Positions 43,314 through 52,055 of a stretch of DNA of 64,000 nucleotides are shown here, in pieces. Position 1 is the stretch's first letter; each line of letters starts with the position of its first letter. The stretch covers positions 558,001-622,000 of the forward strand of contig NZ_CP129107.1 in the NCBI RefSeq assembly GCF_030406725.1. The letters are read 5' to 3'. Origin of the DNA: Alteriqipengyuania flavescens. GTDB taxonomy: Bacteria; Pseudomonadota; Alphaproteobacteria; Sphingomonadales; Sphingomonadaceae. The position numbers were made by a program, and so were the translations under genes. Below the pieces are notes generated by a model that saw only the letters and a program-made list of their open reading frames with translations, made no database searches and had not been told where the DNA came from.

Positions 43314-43805
43314 TCAGGGCTTGGTCAAGCGCGCATGAAGATGGGCGAGCGAAAGCCCGGTGGCCGGATCGCGCCAGCGGCCCGCAATCGCGACGGCGGG
43401 GCCGAGCACGAAGCCGCGCTCGCGGAAATGCGGATGGGGTATCGCCAGCGCATCGTCCGAAAAGACCCCGCCGTCCCACAGCACGATATCGAGGTCGAGC
43501 GTGCGCGCACCCCAGCGCCGGCCTCGCCGCCGCCGTCCGAAATCAAGCTCGATACGCTGCAATTCGCGCAGCAATTCGCGCGGGCGCAGCGCGGTTTCGA
43601 TGACCGCCGCCGCGTTGGCATAATCGCGCTGCGACGGGCCGAGCGGGCGACTGGTCATCGTGGGCGACACGGCGATGATGCGGGCATCCAGCGCGCCGAT
43701 TGCGGCCAGCGCAGCCCCAATGATCCGGCGCGGCCCCCCATGGCGCACATGGCGCCGGTTGCTGCCGAACGCGATCAGGTAGCGGTGGCTCAGATGTCCT
43801 CGCAA
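43314..43805 (-). CDS. folK: 2-amino-4-hydroxy-6-hydroxymethyldihydropteridine diphosphokinase
   Basis: About 160 residues with the HPPK pattern: YLIAFGSNRR at the start, GPSQRDYANAAAVIET, RRRGRRWGARTLDLDIVLW (metal-binding DLDI) and IPHPHFRERGFVLGPAV. It adds pyrophosphate to the pterin in folate synthesis. No ATG lies near the expected start. TTG 43805 was used here; CTG 43793, overlapping the aguB stop as CTGA, would give LSHRYLIAFG, closer to homologues. Tightly packed behind the aguB gene. Confidence 0.9.
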   Translation of the reverse strand: MRGHLSHRYLIAFGSNRRHVRHGGPRRIIGAALAAIGALDARIIAVSPTMTSRPLGPSQRDYANAAAVIETALRPRELLRELQRIELDFGRRRRGRRWGARTLDLDIVLWDGGVFSDDALAIPHPHFRERGFVLGPAVAIAGRWRDPATGLSLAHLHARLTKP

Positions 43806-44668
43806 ATGCGGCCGTAGAGCTGCGGGCGGCGGTCGCGGAAGAAGCCCATGCCAGCGCGGTGCTTCGCCGCCCGGTCGAGGTCGAGCGTGTGGACCAGAAC
43901 GCCGCTTTCCTCGCGCCCGAATTCGCCCAGCTTTTCGCCCCACTCGTCGGTCACGAAACTGTGGCCGTAGAATGCCTGATCGGAGCCGGTTTCGCTTTCC
44001 GTCCCGATGCGGTTGGCCGCGACGACCGGCATGCAGTTGGAGACCGCGTGCCCCTGCATCGCGCGCTGCCACATGGCGCTGGTGTCGAATTCCGCGTCAT
44101 AGGGTTCGGAGCCGATGGCGGTGGGGTAGAACAACACCTCGGCCCCCATCAGCGCCATCACCCGGGCGGCTTCCGGATACCACTGGTCCCAGCAGATGCC
44201 GACGCCGATGCGGGTCACCCCCGAACCGAAGTTCACGTCCCACACCTTGAACCCGTCGTTGCCGGGGCGGAAATAGTACTTTTCCTCGTAGCCCGGCCCG
44301 TCGGGGATATGGCTCTTGCGATAGGTGCCGAGGATTTCCCCGCCCGCGTCCACCATCGCCAGCGTGTTGTAGTAATGGTGGCCGTCGCGCTCGAAGAAGC
44401 TGGTTGGGATCACCACGCCTAGCCTTTTCGCCAGCGCCTGCATCGCAAGCACGCTCGGGTGTTCGGCGGTCGGGCGCGCGCGGGCAAACAGCGCTTCGTC
44501 CTCCACCTTGCAGAAATAGGGGCCGGCGAAAAGTTCGGGCGGCAGGATGACCTGCGCGCCCTCTCCCGCGGCTTGCTCGACCAGCGCCGACACGGTCTCG
44601 ATATTGGCGGTCTCGTCCTCGCTACCCAGCGCCAGCTGCAGCGCTGCGACGGTCAGCGTGCGCGTCAT
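43790..44668 (-). CDS. aguB: N-carbamoylputrescine amidase (nitrilase superfamily)
   Basis: A 292-residue carbon-nitrogen hydrolase. The Glu-Lys-Cys triad lies in ILPPELFAGPYFC, GTYRKSHIPDGPGY and GVGICWDQWYPEAAR. FERDGHHYYNTLAMVDA and FRPGNDGFKVWD are typical of N-carbamoylputrescine amidase, which makes putrescine from the agmatine route. No agmatine deiminase gene is next to it in the window. Confidence 0.9.
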   Translation of the reverse strand: MTRTLTVAALQLALGSEDETANIETVSALVEQAAGEGAQVILPPELFAGPYFCKVEDEALFARARPTAEHPSVLAMQALAKRLGVVIPTSFFERDGHHYYNTLAMVDAGGEILGTYRKSHIPDGPGYEEKYYFRPGNDGFKVWDVNFGSGVTRIGVGICWDQWYPEAARVMALMGAEVLFYPTAIGSEPYDAEFDTSAMWQRAMQGHAVSNCMPVVAANRIGTESETGSDQAFYGHSFVTDEWGEKLGEFGREESGVLVHTLDLDRAAKHRAGMGFFRDRRPQLYGRICEDI

Positions 44669-44675
44669 TTTCGCC

Positions 44676-45518
44676 TCAGCGCTTGGCGAAGAGCAGGGTC
44701 ATGCGGTCGCTTTCGCCCACCGCTGCAGCCTCGGCATTGTCGCCGCGGTTGCCCGGGGGCAGCATCCACACGCCGTCTTCCCAGTTTGCCGGATCGGCCG
44801 GGTTGGCGTTAATCTCGCTCATGCCGACCAGCTCGAAGCCATGGGCTTCGACCAGCGCGATGACATCGTCCTGGCGCAGGTAGCCCTTGGTGACGAGCGT
44901 ATACTCCGCCGGCGCATCGGCCTTCGCACGGTGCTGCACGATGCCGAGCCTGCCGTCGTCCTTCAGCATACTGCGGATGCGGGCGAGTTCGGTGTACATC
45001 GTGCCGGAGCGCAGGAGGTTGTGCATCTCGCGGAAGATGAGCACCCGGTCGACCGTGCCGGCCATCGCTTCGGGAACGTCCTGCGAGGCGTAGCCTTCGA
45101 TCGGCGCCCCGGTCAGGCTCCAGCCGGGATAGGCTTCCGCGAACCGGCCGGGCAGCGCGCCGAAGTAATCGGCAAACCCGCTCGCATCGGCGGCCGCGGG
45201 GTCCGGCATCAGGCCGATATAGCGGCCTTCCGCGCCCAGATAAGGCACCAGGATGCGCGTGTACCAGCCGCCCGCCGGCATATAGTCGACCACGGTCATG
45301 CCCGGTTCGACGCCGAAGAAATCGAGCGTTTCGAACGGGTGACGATACGCGTCGCGCGCGCCGTCTTCCCCGCGGGCATCGCTGGCCAGCACGGCGCGCA
45401 AGGCATGGTGGCTGGCGTGCATGCCCCCCATGGCCATTTCCCCGTGATGGTTGGCCATCGCGGGCGCGGAGGCAACGGTCATGGCAAGGATGGCGGCAGT
45501 GGCAAGCAGGCGACGCAT
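44676..45518 (-). CDS. exported methyltransferase-like protein (COG4798 type)
   Basis: A 280-residue protein with a clear N-terminal signal peptide (about 1-22, cleaved at AMA-NH) and His/Met-rich HHGEMAMGGMHASHH after it. The remainder looks like a class I SAM-methyltransferase fold: PGMTVVDYMPAGGWYTRILVPYLG in the motif I position, where the usual glycine-rich loop is altered, then RVLIFREMHNL and LKDDGRLGIVQHR. SAM is not expected in the periplasm, so the activity is uncertain. Confidence 0.75.
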   Translation of the reverse strand: MRRLLATAAILAMTVASAPAMANHHGEMAMGGMHASHHALRAVLASDARGEDGARDAYRHPFETLDFFGVEPGMTVVDYMPAGGWYTRILVPYLGAEGRYIGLMPDPAAADASGFADYFGALPGRFAEAYPGWSLTGAPIEGYASQDVPEAMAGTVDRVLIFREMHNLLRSGTMYTELARIRSMLKDDGRLGIVQHRAKADAPAEYTLVTKGYLRQDDVIALVEAHGFELVGMSEINANPADPANWEDGVWMLPPGNRGDNAEAAAVGESDRMTLLFAKR

Positions 45519-45631
45519 GGAATTCTCCCGGTTTCGTGTCGCCGAGCTATTGCCGAGAGCGGGATGGGAGACAAGTGCGATGACAAAGCGCAGGCGGTTT
45601 CCTACATGCTCGCCGAAGGAGAATTGACGAC

Positions 45632-46165
45632 ATGGCGGAAACGAAACAGGCGATCTTGGCCGGCGGATGCTTCTGGTGCACCGAGGCGGTGATGAACGAC
45701 GTGATCGGCGTCAGCAGCGTCGAAAGCGGCTATATCGGCGGCGAGACGGCCGACCCCACGTACAAGGACGTGTGCAGCGGCAGCACCGGCCACGCCGAGG
45801 CGGTGAAGGTGTTCTACGATCCTGACACAATCTCCTATGCCGAGCTGCTCGACATCTTCATGGCGACGCACGACCCGACCCAGCTCAACCGACAGGGGGG
45901 CGACGTCGGCACGCAGTATCGCAGCGCGATCTTCCCGCTCGACGACGAGCAGCGGGCCGAGGCCGAAGCCAGCATCGCGCGCGAGAACGAGACGCGCGGC
46001 GGCGGCGTCGTCACCACGATCGAGGACGGCACCTGGTACCCGGCTGAAGGGTACCATCAGGAATACTGGGAAGGCGAAGGCCAGCGGAACCCCTATTGCC
46101 TCGCGGTGATCCCGCCCAAGCTGATGAAGCTGCGCAAGAGCTTCCAGAACAAGGTGAAGGCCTGA
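45632..46165 (+). CDS. msrA: peptide-methionine (S)-S-oxide reductase
   Basis: A 177-residue MsrA with the catalytic GGCFWC motif (nucleophile C13) and [28 protein letters not shown]. It repairs methionine-S-sulfoxide in proteins. ATG 45632 has AAGGAG 10 bases upstream. trhO starts four bases after its stop, so they are probably cotranscribed. msrB is elsewhere in the window (61596). Confidence 0.97.
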   Translation: MAETKQAILAGGCFWCTEAVMNDVIGVSSVESGYIGGETADPTYKDVCSGSTGHAEAVKVFYDPDTISYAELLDIFMATHDPTQLNRQGGDVGTQYRSAIFPLDDEQRAEAEASIARENETRGGGVVTTIEDGTWYPAEGYHQEYWEGEGQRNPYCLAVIPPKLMKLRKSFQNKVKA

Positions 46166-46169
46166 TCGC

Positions 46170-47102
46170 GTGATCCGTGTCGCCGCTCTGTACCGCTTTG
46201 CCCCCTTCGAGGACCCTGCCGCCTTTCGCGCGCCGCTGCTCGGCGTGTGCAAGGCGGCGGGGGTGCGCGGCACGATCCTGCTAGCGAAGGAAGGGGTAAA
46301 CGGCACCATCGCCGGGCCGCCCGAAGGCATCGACGCAGTGCTGGCCCATATCCGCGCCCTGCCCGGCTGCGCCGAACTCGACGTCAAGTTCTCGTCAGCG
46401 AAAACGATGCCGTTCCACCGCATGAAAGTGCGGCTGAAGCGCGAGATCGTGACGATGGGCCAGCCCCATATCGATCCCACCGCCAGCGTCGGCACTTATG
46501 TCGAACCGCAAGACTGGAACGCGCTGATCGCCGATCCCGACACGGTGGTGATCGACACGCGCAACGATTACGAAGTCGGCATCGGTACGTTCGAAGGCGC
46601 GATCGATCCCGCTACCAAGGAGTTCGGCGAATTCCCGCAGTGGTTCCGCGACAATCGTGCCGCACTGCTCGGCGACGGTGACAGACCGCGCAAGGTCGCG
46701 ATGTTCTGCACCGGCGGCATCCGCTGCGAGAAATCGACCGCCTTCCTGAAGTCCGAAGGGGTGGAAGAGGTCTACCACCTCAAGGGCGGAATCCTGCGCT
46801 ATCTCGAAACCGTGCCGGAAGAGGAAAGCCTGTGGCGCGGCGAATGCTTCGTGTTCGACCAGCGCGTGTCGCTCGGCCATGGTCTGGCGGAAGGTTCGCA
46901 CGGCCTGTGCTTCGCCTGCCGCCGCCCGGTCAGCGAGGTCGACCGGCGCTCCCCCCTCTACGAGGACGGGGTCAGCTGCCCCGCCTGCCACGACGAACGC
47001 ACCGAGGAACAGCGCGCCGCTTATCGCGAACGGCAGCGGCAGGAAGCGCTCGCGCTGAGCAAGGGCCGCGCCCATGTCGGCGCCGTGCTGGAGACCGACT
47101 GA
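46170..47102 (+). CDS. trhO: oxygen-dependent tRNA uridine(34) hydroxylase (rhodanese family)
   Basis: A 310-residue protein from GTG 46170: an N-terminal acylphosphatase-like part ([16 protein letters not shown]), a rhodanese domain with the active-site loop [11 protein letters not shown], and a C-terminal Cys-rich zinc-finger-like region ([12 protein letters not shown] ... [15 protein letters not shown]). TrhO forms 5-hydroxyuridine at the wobble base of several tRNAs. The stop overlaps a CTG that may start the next gene. Confidence 0.92.
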   Translation: MIRVAALYRFAPFEDPAAFRAPLLGVCKAAGVRGTILLAKEGVNGTIAGPPEGIDAVLAHIRALPGCAELDVKFSSAKTMPFHRMKVRLKREIVTMGQPHIDPTASVGTYVEPQDWNALIADPDTVVIDTRNDYEVGIGTFEGAIDPATKEFGEFPQWFRDNRAALLGDGDRPRKVAMFCTGGIRCEKSTAFLKSEGVEEVYHLKGGILRYLETVPEEESLWRGECFVFDQRVSLGHGLAEGSHGLCFACRRPVSEVDRRSPLYEDGVSCPACHDERTEEQRAAYRERQRQEALALSKGRAHVGAVLETD

Positions 47103-47725
47103 TCGCAAGGCCCGTCCTCTACAGCTTCCGCCGCTGCCCTTATGCCATGCGGGCGCGGCTGGCTTTGGCAGTGGCTAACGAACAGATAGAGCTGCGCGAG
47201 GTGAAGCTGTCGGACAAGCCGGCGGCGATGCTGGAAGCTTCGCCCAAGGGAACGGTGCCGGTGCTCGTCCTGCCGGGCGATGTTGTGATCGACGAGAGCC
47301 TTTCCATCATGGACCATGCCCTGCGCGCGCATGATCCGGAAGGCTGGCTGCAACGCGACGCCCCGGACCTGATTGCGCGTTGCGACGGCCCGTTCAAACA
47401 CGCGCTCGACCGTTACAAATACCACACGCGCTACGACACCGATCCGCTGGAGCACCGGGCAGACGGGCTGGCCTTCCTGCAAGAGTTGGAGCGCCGGCTT
47501 GAAGACAGCGCCAACCTCTGCGGCGAAATGCGCGGCAAGGCGGATGCGGCAATCTTCCCCTTCGTCCGCCAGTTCGCCGCAACGGACCGCGACTGGTTCG
47601 ACGCCCAGCCCATCCCCCGCGTCCGCGCCTGGCTCGCCCGCCAAGTCGGCAGCGAGCTATTCAAGACGGTGATGGTCCGCCACGCCCCGTGGAGCGCGGG
47701 GGACGAGGCGGTCTTCTTCCCCTGA
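47099..47725 (+). CDS. glutathione S-transferase family protein (non-ATG start)
   Basis: About 208 residues of GST fold: [20 protein letters not shown] with the thioredoxin-like active region, [26 protein letters not shown] (cis-Pro and glutathione-binding ESL), and a helical C-terminal domain. The conserved N-terminus begins right at LIARPVLY, encoded by CTG 47099, and no ATG, GTG or TTG is available between it and the trhO end in this frame; the first ATG is inside the active-site region. CTG overlapping TGA is taken as the start. Confidence 0.8.
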   Translation: MIARPVLYSFRRCPYAMRARLALAVANEQIELREVKLSDKPAAMLEASPKGTVPVLVLPGDVVIDESLSIMDHALRAHDPEGWLQRDAPDLIARCDGPFKHALDRYKYHTRYDTDPLEHRADGLAFLQELERRLEDSANLCGEMRGKADAAIFPFVRQFAATDRDWFDAQPIPRVRAWLARQVGSELFKTVMVRHAPWSAGDEAVFFP

Positions 47726-47729
47726 GTAG

Positions 47730-47813
47730 CCCTTCCCCGTGGGGAAGGGTTGGGATGGGGGTACTACCGCTGTGATGTCGAGCCCCCGCCCCCGGCCCTC
47801 CCCGCGGGGAGGG
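47730..47813. repeat. pair of short GC-rich palindromes between convergent genes
   Basis: CCCTTCCCC (47730-47738) with GGGGAAGGG (47741-47749), and CCCTCCCC (47796-47803) with GGGGAGGG (47806-47813). They fill the 92-base gap between the GST gene and the rsmB stop. They may terminate transcription or be small dispersed palindromic elements; no T-run is present. Confidence 0.5.
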
Positions 47814-47817
47814 GAGA

Positions 47818-49056
47818 TCAGGCCTTCCACCGCGCGACGAAGAAACCGTCGAGTCCGCCGGCGTCCGGCAACTGGCCGGGATGGGTGCGCAGCCAGCCGT
47901 CTTCAGTGGGCGCGAGGCCTTCCGGCAGTTCGGACTGTGCGATGGGCTGCGGCGTCATTTCCACCGCGCCTGCCTGCCCCTCCCCTTCGCGGCGTTCGAG
48001 CGAGCAGGTGGCGTAGACCAGCGTCCCGCCCGGCTTCAGCCAGCCGCTAGCCCGCTTGAGCAGGGCGGCCTGCAATTCGGCCAGTTCCGCGATCTGCTTG
48101 CCGCCGATGCGGTGCAGCACGTCGGGATGGCGGCGGCAGGTGCCCGTGGCGCTGCACGGCGCGTCGAGCAGGATCGCGTCGAACGGCTCCTCCGGCTCCC
48201 ATTCCAGCGCGTCGGCGACGACGATTTCCGCCGCCAGGCCCGTGCGCTGCAAGTTGTCTCGCATCAACGCGGTGCGCGCCACGCTGCTGTCGACCGCGGT
48301 GACGCGCCAGTTCTGCGCCGCCAGCTGCATCGTCTTGCCGCCCGGCGCGGCGCACAGGTCGAGCGCGCTGCGCCCCTCCCCCTCGGTCGCAGTGGCGCCG
48401 AGCATCCGTGCGGGCAGCGACGCGGCAAGGTCCTGGACCCACCACGCGCCGTCGCCAAACCCTTCGAGATCCTCAACCCGCTGGCCGCGCGGCAGGCGGA
48501 CATGGCCGGGCATCAGCGAGACGCCCCCCAGCTTCTCCGCCCATTTCCCAGTCGCGGCGGGATCGCGCAGCGTCAGGTCCAGCGGCGGCGGCTGGGCGAG
48601 GCCTTTCGCCACACCTTCCGCCATTTCACCCCAGCGCGCCATCGGGCCGTCCGGCAGGGTGGGATAATCCGGCAGCGAAGCGCCGCCCTTGGTCAGGGTG
48701 GAAAACACGCCATGCGCCAGCCGCCGCGGGCCGCCGACCAGCAACGGCAGGCCGGTGGCGATGGCGGCATGCGGCGGCGTGTCGAGCCGCAGCACCTGCA
48801 CCAGCATCAGCCGCAGCACGCTGCGCACCTTGGCATCGTCCGGCAGTCGCTTCCTGGTTGCGCTGTCGATCAGCGCGTCGAGATCGGCGAGCCAGCGCAG
48901 CGCCTCGCTCGCCATCGCGCGAGCCAGCGCCGTGTCGGACGGCGACAGCTCGCGCGTCACCAGCGGCAGCATCCGGTCGAGCACCTCGCCCCGGTGCAGC
49001 ACGCCGTCGAGCAGTTTGAGCGCAGCCTTGCGCGAGTTCAGTCCCTGGATCGCCAT
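47818..49056 (-). CDS. rsmB: RsmB-family 16S rRNA m5C methyltransferase
   Basis: A 412-residue protein: N-terminal NusB-like RNA-binding domain (about 1-140), then a SAM methyltransferase domain with LDLCAAPGGKTMQLAA, DAPCSATGTCRRHPD (Cys of motif IV) and the catalytic YATCSLERREGE (motif VI). It methylates C967-type cytosine of 16S rRNA. A related Nop2/Sun rRNA methyltransferase is possible, but the NusB-like N-terminus favours RsmB. Confidence 0.9.
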   Translation of the reverse strand: MAIQGLNSRKAALKLLDGVLHRGEVLDRMLPLVTRELSPSDTALARAMASEALRWLADLDALIDSATRKRLPDDAKVRSVLRLMLVQVLRLDTPPHAAIATGLPLLVGGPRRLAHGVFSTLTKGGASLPDYPTLPDGPMARWGEMAEGVAKGLAQPPPLDLTLRDPAATGKWAEKLGGVSLMPGHVRLPRGQRVEDLEGFGDGAWWVQDLAASLPARMLGATATEGEGRSALDLCAAPGGKTMQLAAQNWRVTAVDSSVARTALMRDNLQRTGLAAEIVVADALEWEPEEPFDAILLDAPCSATGTCRRHPDVLHRIGGKQIAELAELQAALLKRASGWLKPGGTLVYATCSLERREGEGQAGAVEMTPQPIAQSELPEGLAPTEDGWLRTHPGQLPDAGGLDGFFVARWKA

Positions 49057-49107
49057 GCCGGCCCTCTAGCGGTTGAAACCCCGGCCCGCCATGCGCATTT
49101 CAACCGC

Positions 49108-49266
49108 ATGACCAAACGCGCGACCAAGCGGCCCGAAACCTTCGAAAAGCCCGTCCACTGGACGAGCGAACCTCCGCCCGCGCCAAAAAAGCCTGAGATG
49201 GATGAGAAGCTCAGCCCGACGCGATACGGCGACTGGGTGAAAGACGGCATCGCGATAGATTTTTGA
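49108..49266 (+). CDS. DUF1674 succinate dehydrogenase assembly factor 4-like protein
   Basis: A 52-residue protein from ATG 49108. The C-terminal half LSPTRYGDWVKDGIAIDF is the DUF1674/SDHAF4 signature (normally ending in a similar GRxIDF). The basic, Pro-rich N-terminus is typical. The eukaryotic relatives help mature the flavoprotein of complex II. It is divergent from rsmB. Confidence 0.82.
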   Translation: MTKRATKRPETFEKPVHWTSEPPPAPKKPEMDEKLSPTRYGDWVKDGIAIDF

Positions 49267-49594
49267 AGGTTGGATTGTTTGTTTCATGAAGCCGCCTCCG
49301 CGGCTTCGTCCTCGAACAAACTTTTTTCTCATGACCGCGCCTCCGCGCGGTCGTCCTCGCGGCTATTCTCTCCGCCGGGACTTCGTTCCGGCTGCGAGGC
49401 CGCTGCGGTCGGCCGGTCGGCCTCTGGCACCGCTTGCACGGTGCGCCAGTCCTACTCAGCAATCCAAGTCGCGGAGCTCCGCCGCGCAAGCGGCGGCAAG
49501 GGCGACCGCCCGCCCCGGACCTGCCCCGCCGCGCAGCGGTGGGAACAGCAGGGAGGACGACCGCGCGGAGGCGCGGTCATGAAACAAATGATAC
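49267..49594. repeat. intergenic region with nested palindromes and a 30-bp inverted repeat
   Basis: No convincing gene. A perfect 30-bp inverted repeat flanks it: 49329-49358 and 49553-49582; each arm is itself nearly palindromic (GACCGCGCCTCCGCGCGGTC). A related hairpin GAAGCCGCCTCCGCGGCTTC is at 49288-49307, and TTTGTTTCATGA (49278-49289) recurs inverted right of the second arm. An open frame across it has low-complexity Arg/Ser/Ala sequence and is rejected. It looks like a small non-autonomous palindromic element or remnant. Confidence 0.65.
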
Positions 49595-50980
49595 TCAGAG
49601 ACTTCTGAGCGTAATCTTCAGCCCGTCCTTGGGCTTGGGGATCGGCCAGGCCTGCCATTCGGGCTGGTAGCCGTCCGCGACCTCGATGCGGTAGCGGGTC
49701 AGCAGCTGCGCCAACAGCACCTTGATCTGCATGTAGGCGAAATGGAGGCCGAGGCACATGTGCGCGCCGCCGCCGAAGGGGACCCAGGCGTATTTGTGGC
49801 GCGCCTTCACCTTGTCGGGCGTGAAGCGCATGGGATCGAAGCTGCGCGGGTCGTCCCAGTGTTCTTCCATCGTGTGGACGAACTGCGGGTTGATGCCCAC
49901 GGGCGTACCGGCCGGGACGGTATAGCCCTCGAACTCGAAGGGCTTGAGCGCGCGGCGCGGCATGGCGGGCACGGGCGGGATCAGGCGCAGCGCTTCCTTG
50001 AACGCCATTTCGGTGAGATCGACCTTGCCGAGATCGTCGTAATCGAGGTCGCGGCCTTCGCCGCCGGTCACCGCGCGAAATTCCTCCCGCAGCTTCTCCT
50101 GCCATTCGGGATGCCTGGCGAGCAGCCAGACGAGCGAGGTCGCGCTGGACGTGATGGTGTCGTGCGCCGCCATCATCAGGAAGTTCATGTGATCGACCAC
50201 CTGGTCGACCGGTAACAGCGTGCCGTCCTCGCGCTCGGCCGTGGCGAACTGGCTGAACATGTCCTGCCCGCCGCCTTCCGCGCGGCGGCGATGTGTTTCC
50301 CTGGTAAAGAAATCGACGAGGAATTCGCGGCCCTTCACGCCCTTGCGCATCAGCGTGCCGGGCAAGGGCTTGCGGATCGGCGCGACCGAGGCCTGCACCA
50401 TGTAGACGAAAGCCTCGTTGATCCGCTCGGCTTCCGGCCCGAACGGCAGGCCGATGAAGCTTTCGGCGGCCAGATCCAGCGTCAGCTGCTTGATCGCGGG
50501 GTAGAATTCCATCTCGCCCGCACCCCATTCGGTGACGCGCCGCGCAATACCGGCGTTGAGCGAGCCCGCGTAATGGCGCATCGGCCCCGGCTTGAAGGCA
50601 ATGGACAGCGCGCGGCGATCGACCCGGTGGTGGTCGAAATCGATCAGCATCAGCCCGCGCGGGAACAATTGGTCGAGCACCGGGCCCCAGCCCTGCTCGC
50701 TCGAAAAGATCTTCTCTCGGTCGAACAACACCAGCTCGTTCGCTTCCGCACCCAGCAGGCTGACGTGCCAGCGCCCGAAGCTCCACACGCGGTAGATGTT
50801 GCCGTATTTCGCGTGCATCCGCCGCGTGAATTCGTGCGGGCCGCCCAGCAGGCTGAACGTGTGACCGACGACCGGCGGGCCGTGTTCGCCGGGAATGTGG
50901 TCCAACGCGTCCTTGGGTATCGCCTGCGACCAGTGGGTGTAGCGGGCGGGTTCGGCAGCGTGGGATGCAAGCGTGGCCAT
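49595..50980 (-). CDS. cytochrome P450
   Basis: A 461-residue P450. I-helix AAHDTITSSATSLVW (the usual AGxDT becomes AAHDT), K-helix EALRLIPPVP (ExxR is EALR), and the heme loop FGGGAHMCLGLHFAY with Cys 409. It has no membrane anchor, so it is a soluble bacterial type using separate redox partners; none are adjacent. The substrate is unknown. An 18-bp perfect palindrome lies 24 bases upstream of the start. Confidence 0.93.
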   Translation of the reverse strand: MATLASHAAEPARYTHWSQAIPKDALDHIPGEHGPPVVGHTFSLLGGPHEFTRRMHAKYGNIYRVWSFGRWHVSLLGAEANELVLFDREKIFSSEQGWGPVLDQLFPRGLMLIDFDHHRVDRRALSIAFKPGPMRHYAGSLNAGIARRVTEWGAGEMEFYPAIKQLTLDLAAESFIGLPFGPEAERINEAFVYMVQASVAPIRKPLPGTLMRKGVKGREFLVDFFTRETHRRRAEGGGQDMFSQFATAEREDGTLLPVDQVVDHMNFLMMAAHDTITSSATSLVWLLARHPEWQEKLREEFRAVTGGEGRDLDYDDLGKVDLTEMAFKEALRLIPPVPAMPRRALKPFEFEGYTVPAGTPVGINPQFVHTMEEHWDDPRSFDPMRFTPDKVKARHKYAWVPFGGGAHMCLGLHFAYMQIKVLLAQLLTRYRIEVADGYQPEWQAWPIPKPKDGLKITLRSL

Positions 50981-51003
50981 GAGGGACTCCGGGCGGGCGA
51001 TCT

Positions 51004-51021
51004 ACTTACATAAATGTAAGT
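51004..51021. promoter_or_regulatory. 18-bp palindromic operator candidate upstream of the P450 gene
   Basis: ACTTACAT-AA-ATGTAAGT is a perfect inverted repeat with 8-bp arms in an otherwise GC-rich context. It lies between the P450 start (50980) and the hemH stop (51033). The size and symmetry suit a TetR-type repressor site. No regulator gene is next to it. Confidence 0.65.
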
Positions 51022-51032
51022 TAACCGGACGC

Positions 51033-52055
51033 TTAAATCCAGCCCGATAGTTCCCGCCGGACCATCGCCTCCAGCATGGTCATGCCGGGTTCGCGCGCGT
51101 TGAGGCATTCGAGCACCGCGAATGCCTCCCCGCCGGCGCCGACGAACTGCTCGCGGCCCTGGATCACCAGCTCCTCCAGCGTTTCCAGGCAGTCTGCCGA
51201 AAAGCCCGGCGCGGCAATGGCAAGGCGTTTCGTGCCCTTCGCGCCTTCCGCTTCCAGCGTGGCGTCGGTTGCCGGCTCCAGCCACTTGGCCGGGCCGAAG
51301 CGGCTCTGGAACGTGGTTTCGATCCGCAATCCGTCGCGGGCCAGCTTCTCGCCCAGCAGCCGCGCGGTCTTGCGGCAGTGGCAGTGGTAGGGATCGCCCA
51401 GCTCCAGCGTGCGCTGCGGCATGCCATGGAAGCTGAGCAGCAGGACTTCCGGCACGAAATCGAGCGCATCGAGCTGGCCCGAAAGATCGGCCGCCAGCGC
51501 ATCGATATAGAGCGGATCGTCGTGATAGGGCGGCAGGGTGCGTAAGGCGGGTTGCCAGCGCATCGCCTTCAGCGCATCGGCCGCCTTGTCGAACGCGGTC
51601 GCCGTGGTCGCACCGGAATATTGCGGGTAAAGCGGGGCGAACAGGATGCGGTCGCAGCCTGCGTCCAGCATCGCCTGCAGCCGCTCCGGAATGGACGGCG
51701 TGCCGTAGCGCATGGCCCAGTCCACATGGACCGCGTCACCCAGTCGCCTTGCCAGCCCTTCGGCCTGCGCCTTCGTGATCGCGGCGAGCGGCGAGCCGTC
51801 TTCGCCCCATACCTGCGCATAGGCGTGGGCGCTCTTCTTCGGGCGGACGTTGAGGATGATGCCGCGCAGGATCGGCTGCCACGCGATGGGCGGGATTTCG
51901 ACCACCCGCCTGTCGGACAAAAATTCGGCGAGGTAGCGTTTCACCGCCCTGGGTGTCGGCGCATCGGGCGTGCCGAGATTGACGAGGAGCACGCCGATAC
52001 GGCCGCTCTTCACCGGGGGGTGGTCGCCGGGAAGCTGTTGGGTCTGCCAGGTCAT
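51033..52055 (-). CDS. hemH: ferrochelatase
   Basis: A 340-residue enzyme inserting iron into protoporphyrin IX, the last step of heme synthesis. Motifs: GVLLVNLGTPDAPTPRAVKRYLAEFLSD, APLYPQYSGATTATAFD, LLSFHGMPQRT (active-site His) and FQSRFGPAKWLEPATD. The start at 52055 overlaps the upstream stop (ATGA), so it is coupled to the molybdopterin oxidase gene. The gene precedes a heme-using P450. Confidence 0.96.
   Translation of the reverse strand: MTWQTQQLPGDHPPVKSGRIGVLLVNLGTPDAPTPRAVKRYLAEFLSDRRVVEIPPIAWQPILRGIILNVRPKKSAHAYAQVWGEDGSPLAAITKAQAEGLARRLGDAVHVDWAMRYGTPSIPERLQAMLDAGCDRILFAPLYPQYSGATTATAFDKAADALKAMRWQPALRTLPPYHDDPLYIDALAADLSGQLDALDFVPEVLLLSFHGMPQRTLELGDPYHCHCRKTARLLGEKLARDGLRIETTFQSRFGPAKWLEPATDATLEAEGAKGTKRLAIAAPGFSADCLETLEELVIQGREQFVGAGGEAFAVLECLNAREPGMTMLEAMVRRELSGWI

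Noticed and set aside
49270-49608. A 112-codon open frame through the palindromic repeat region
   Set aside because: It is low-complexity Arg/Ser/Ala sequence produced by the repeats and runs into the end of the P450 gene on the other strand.
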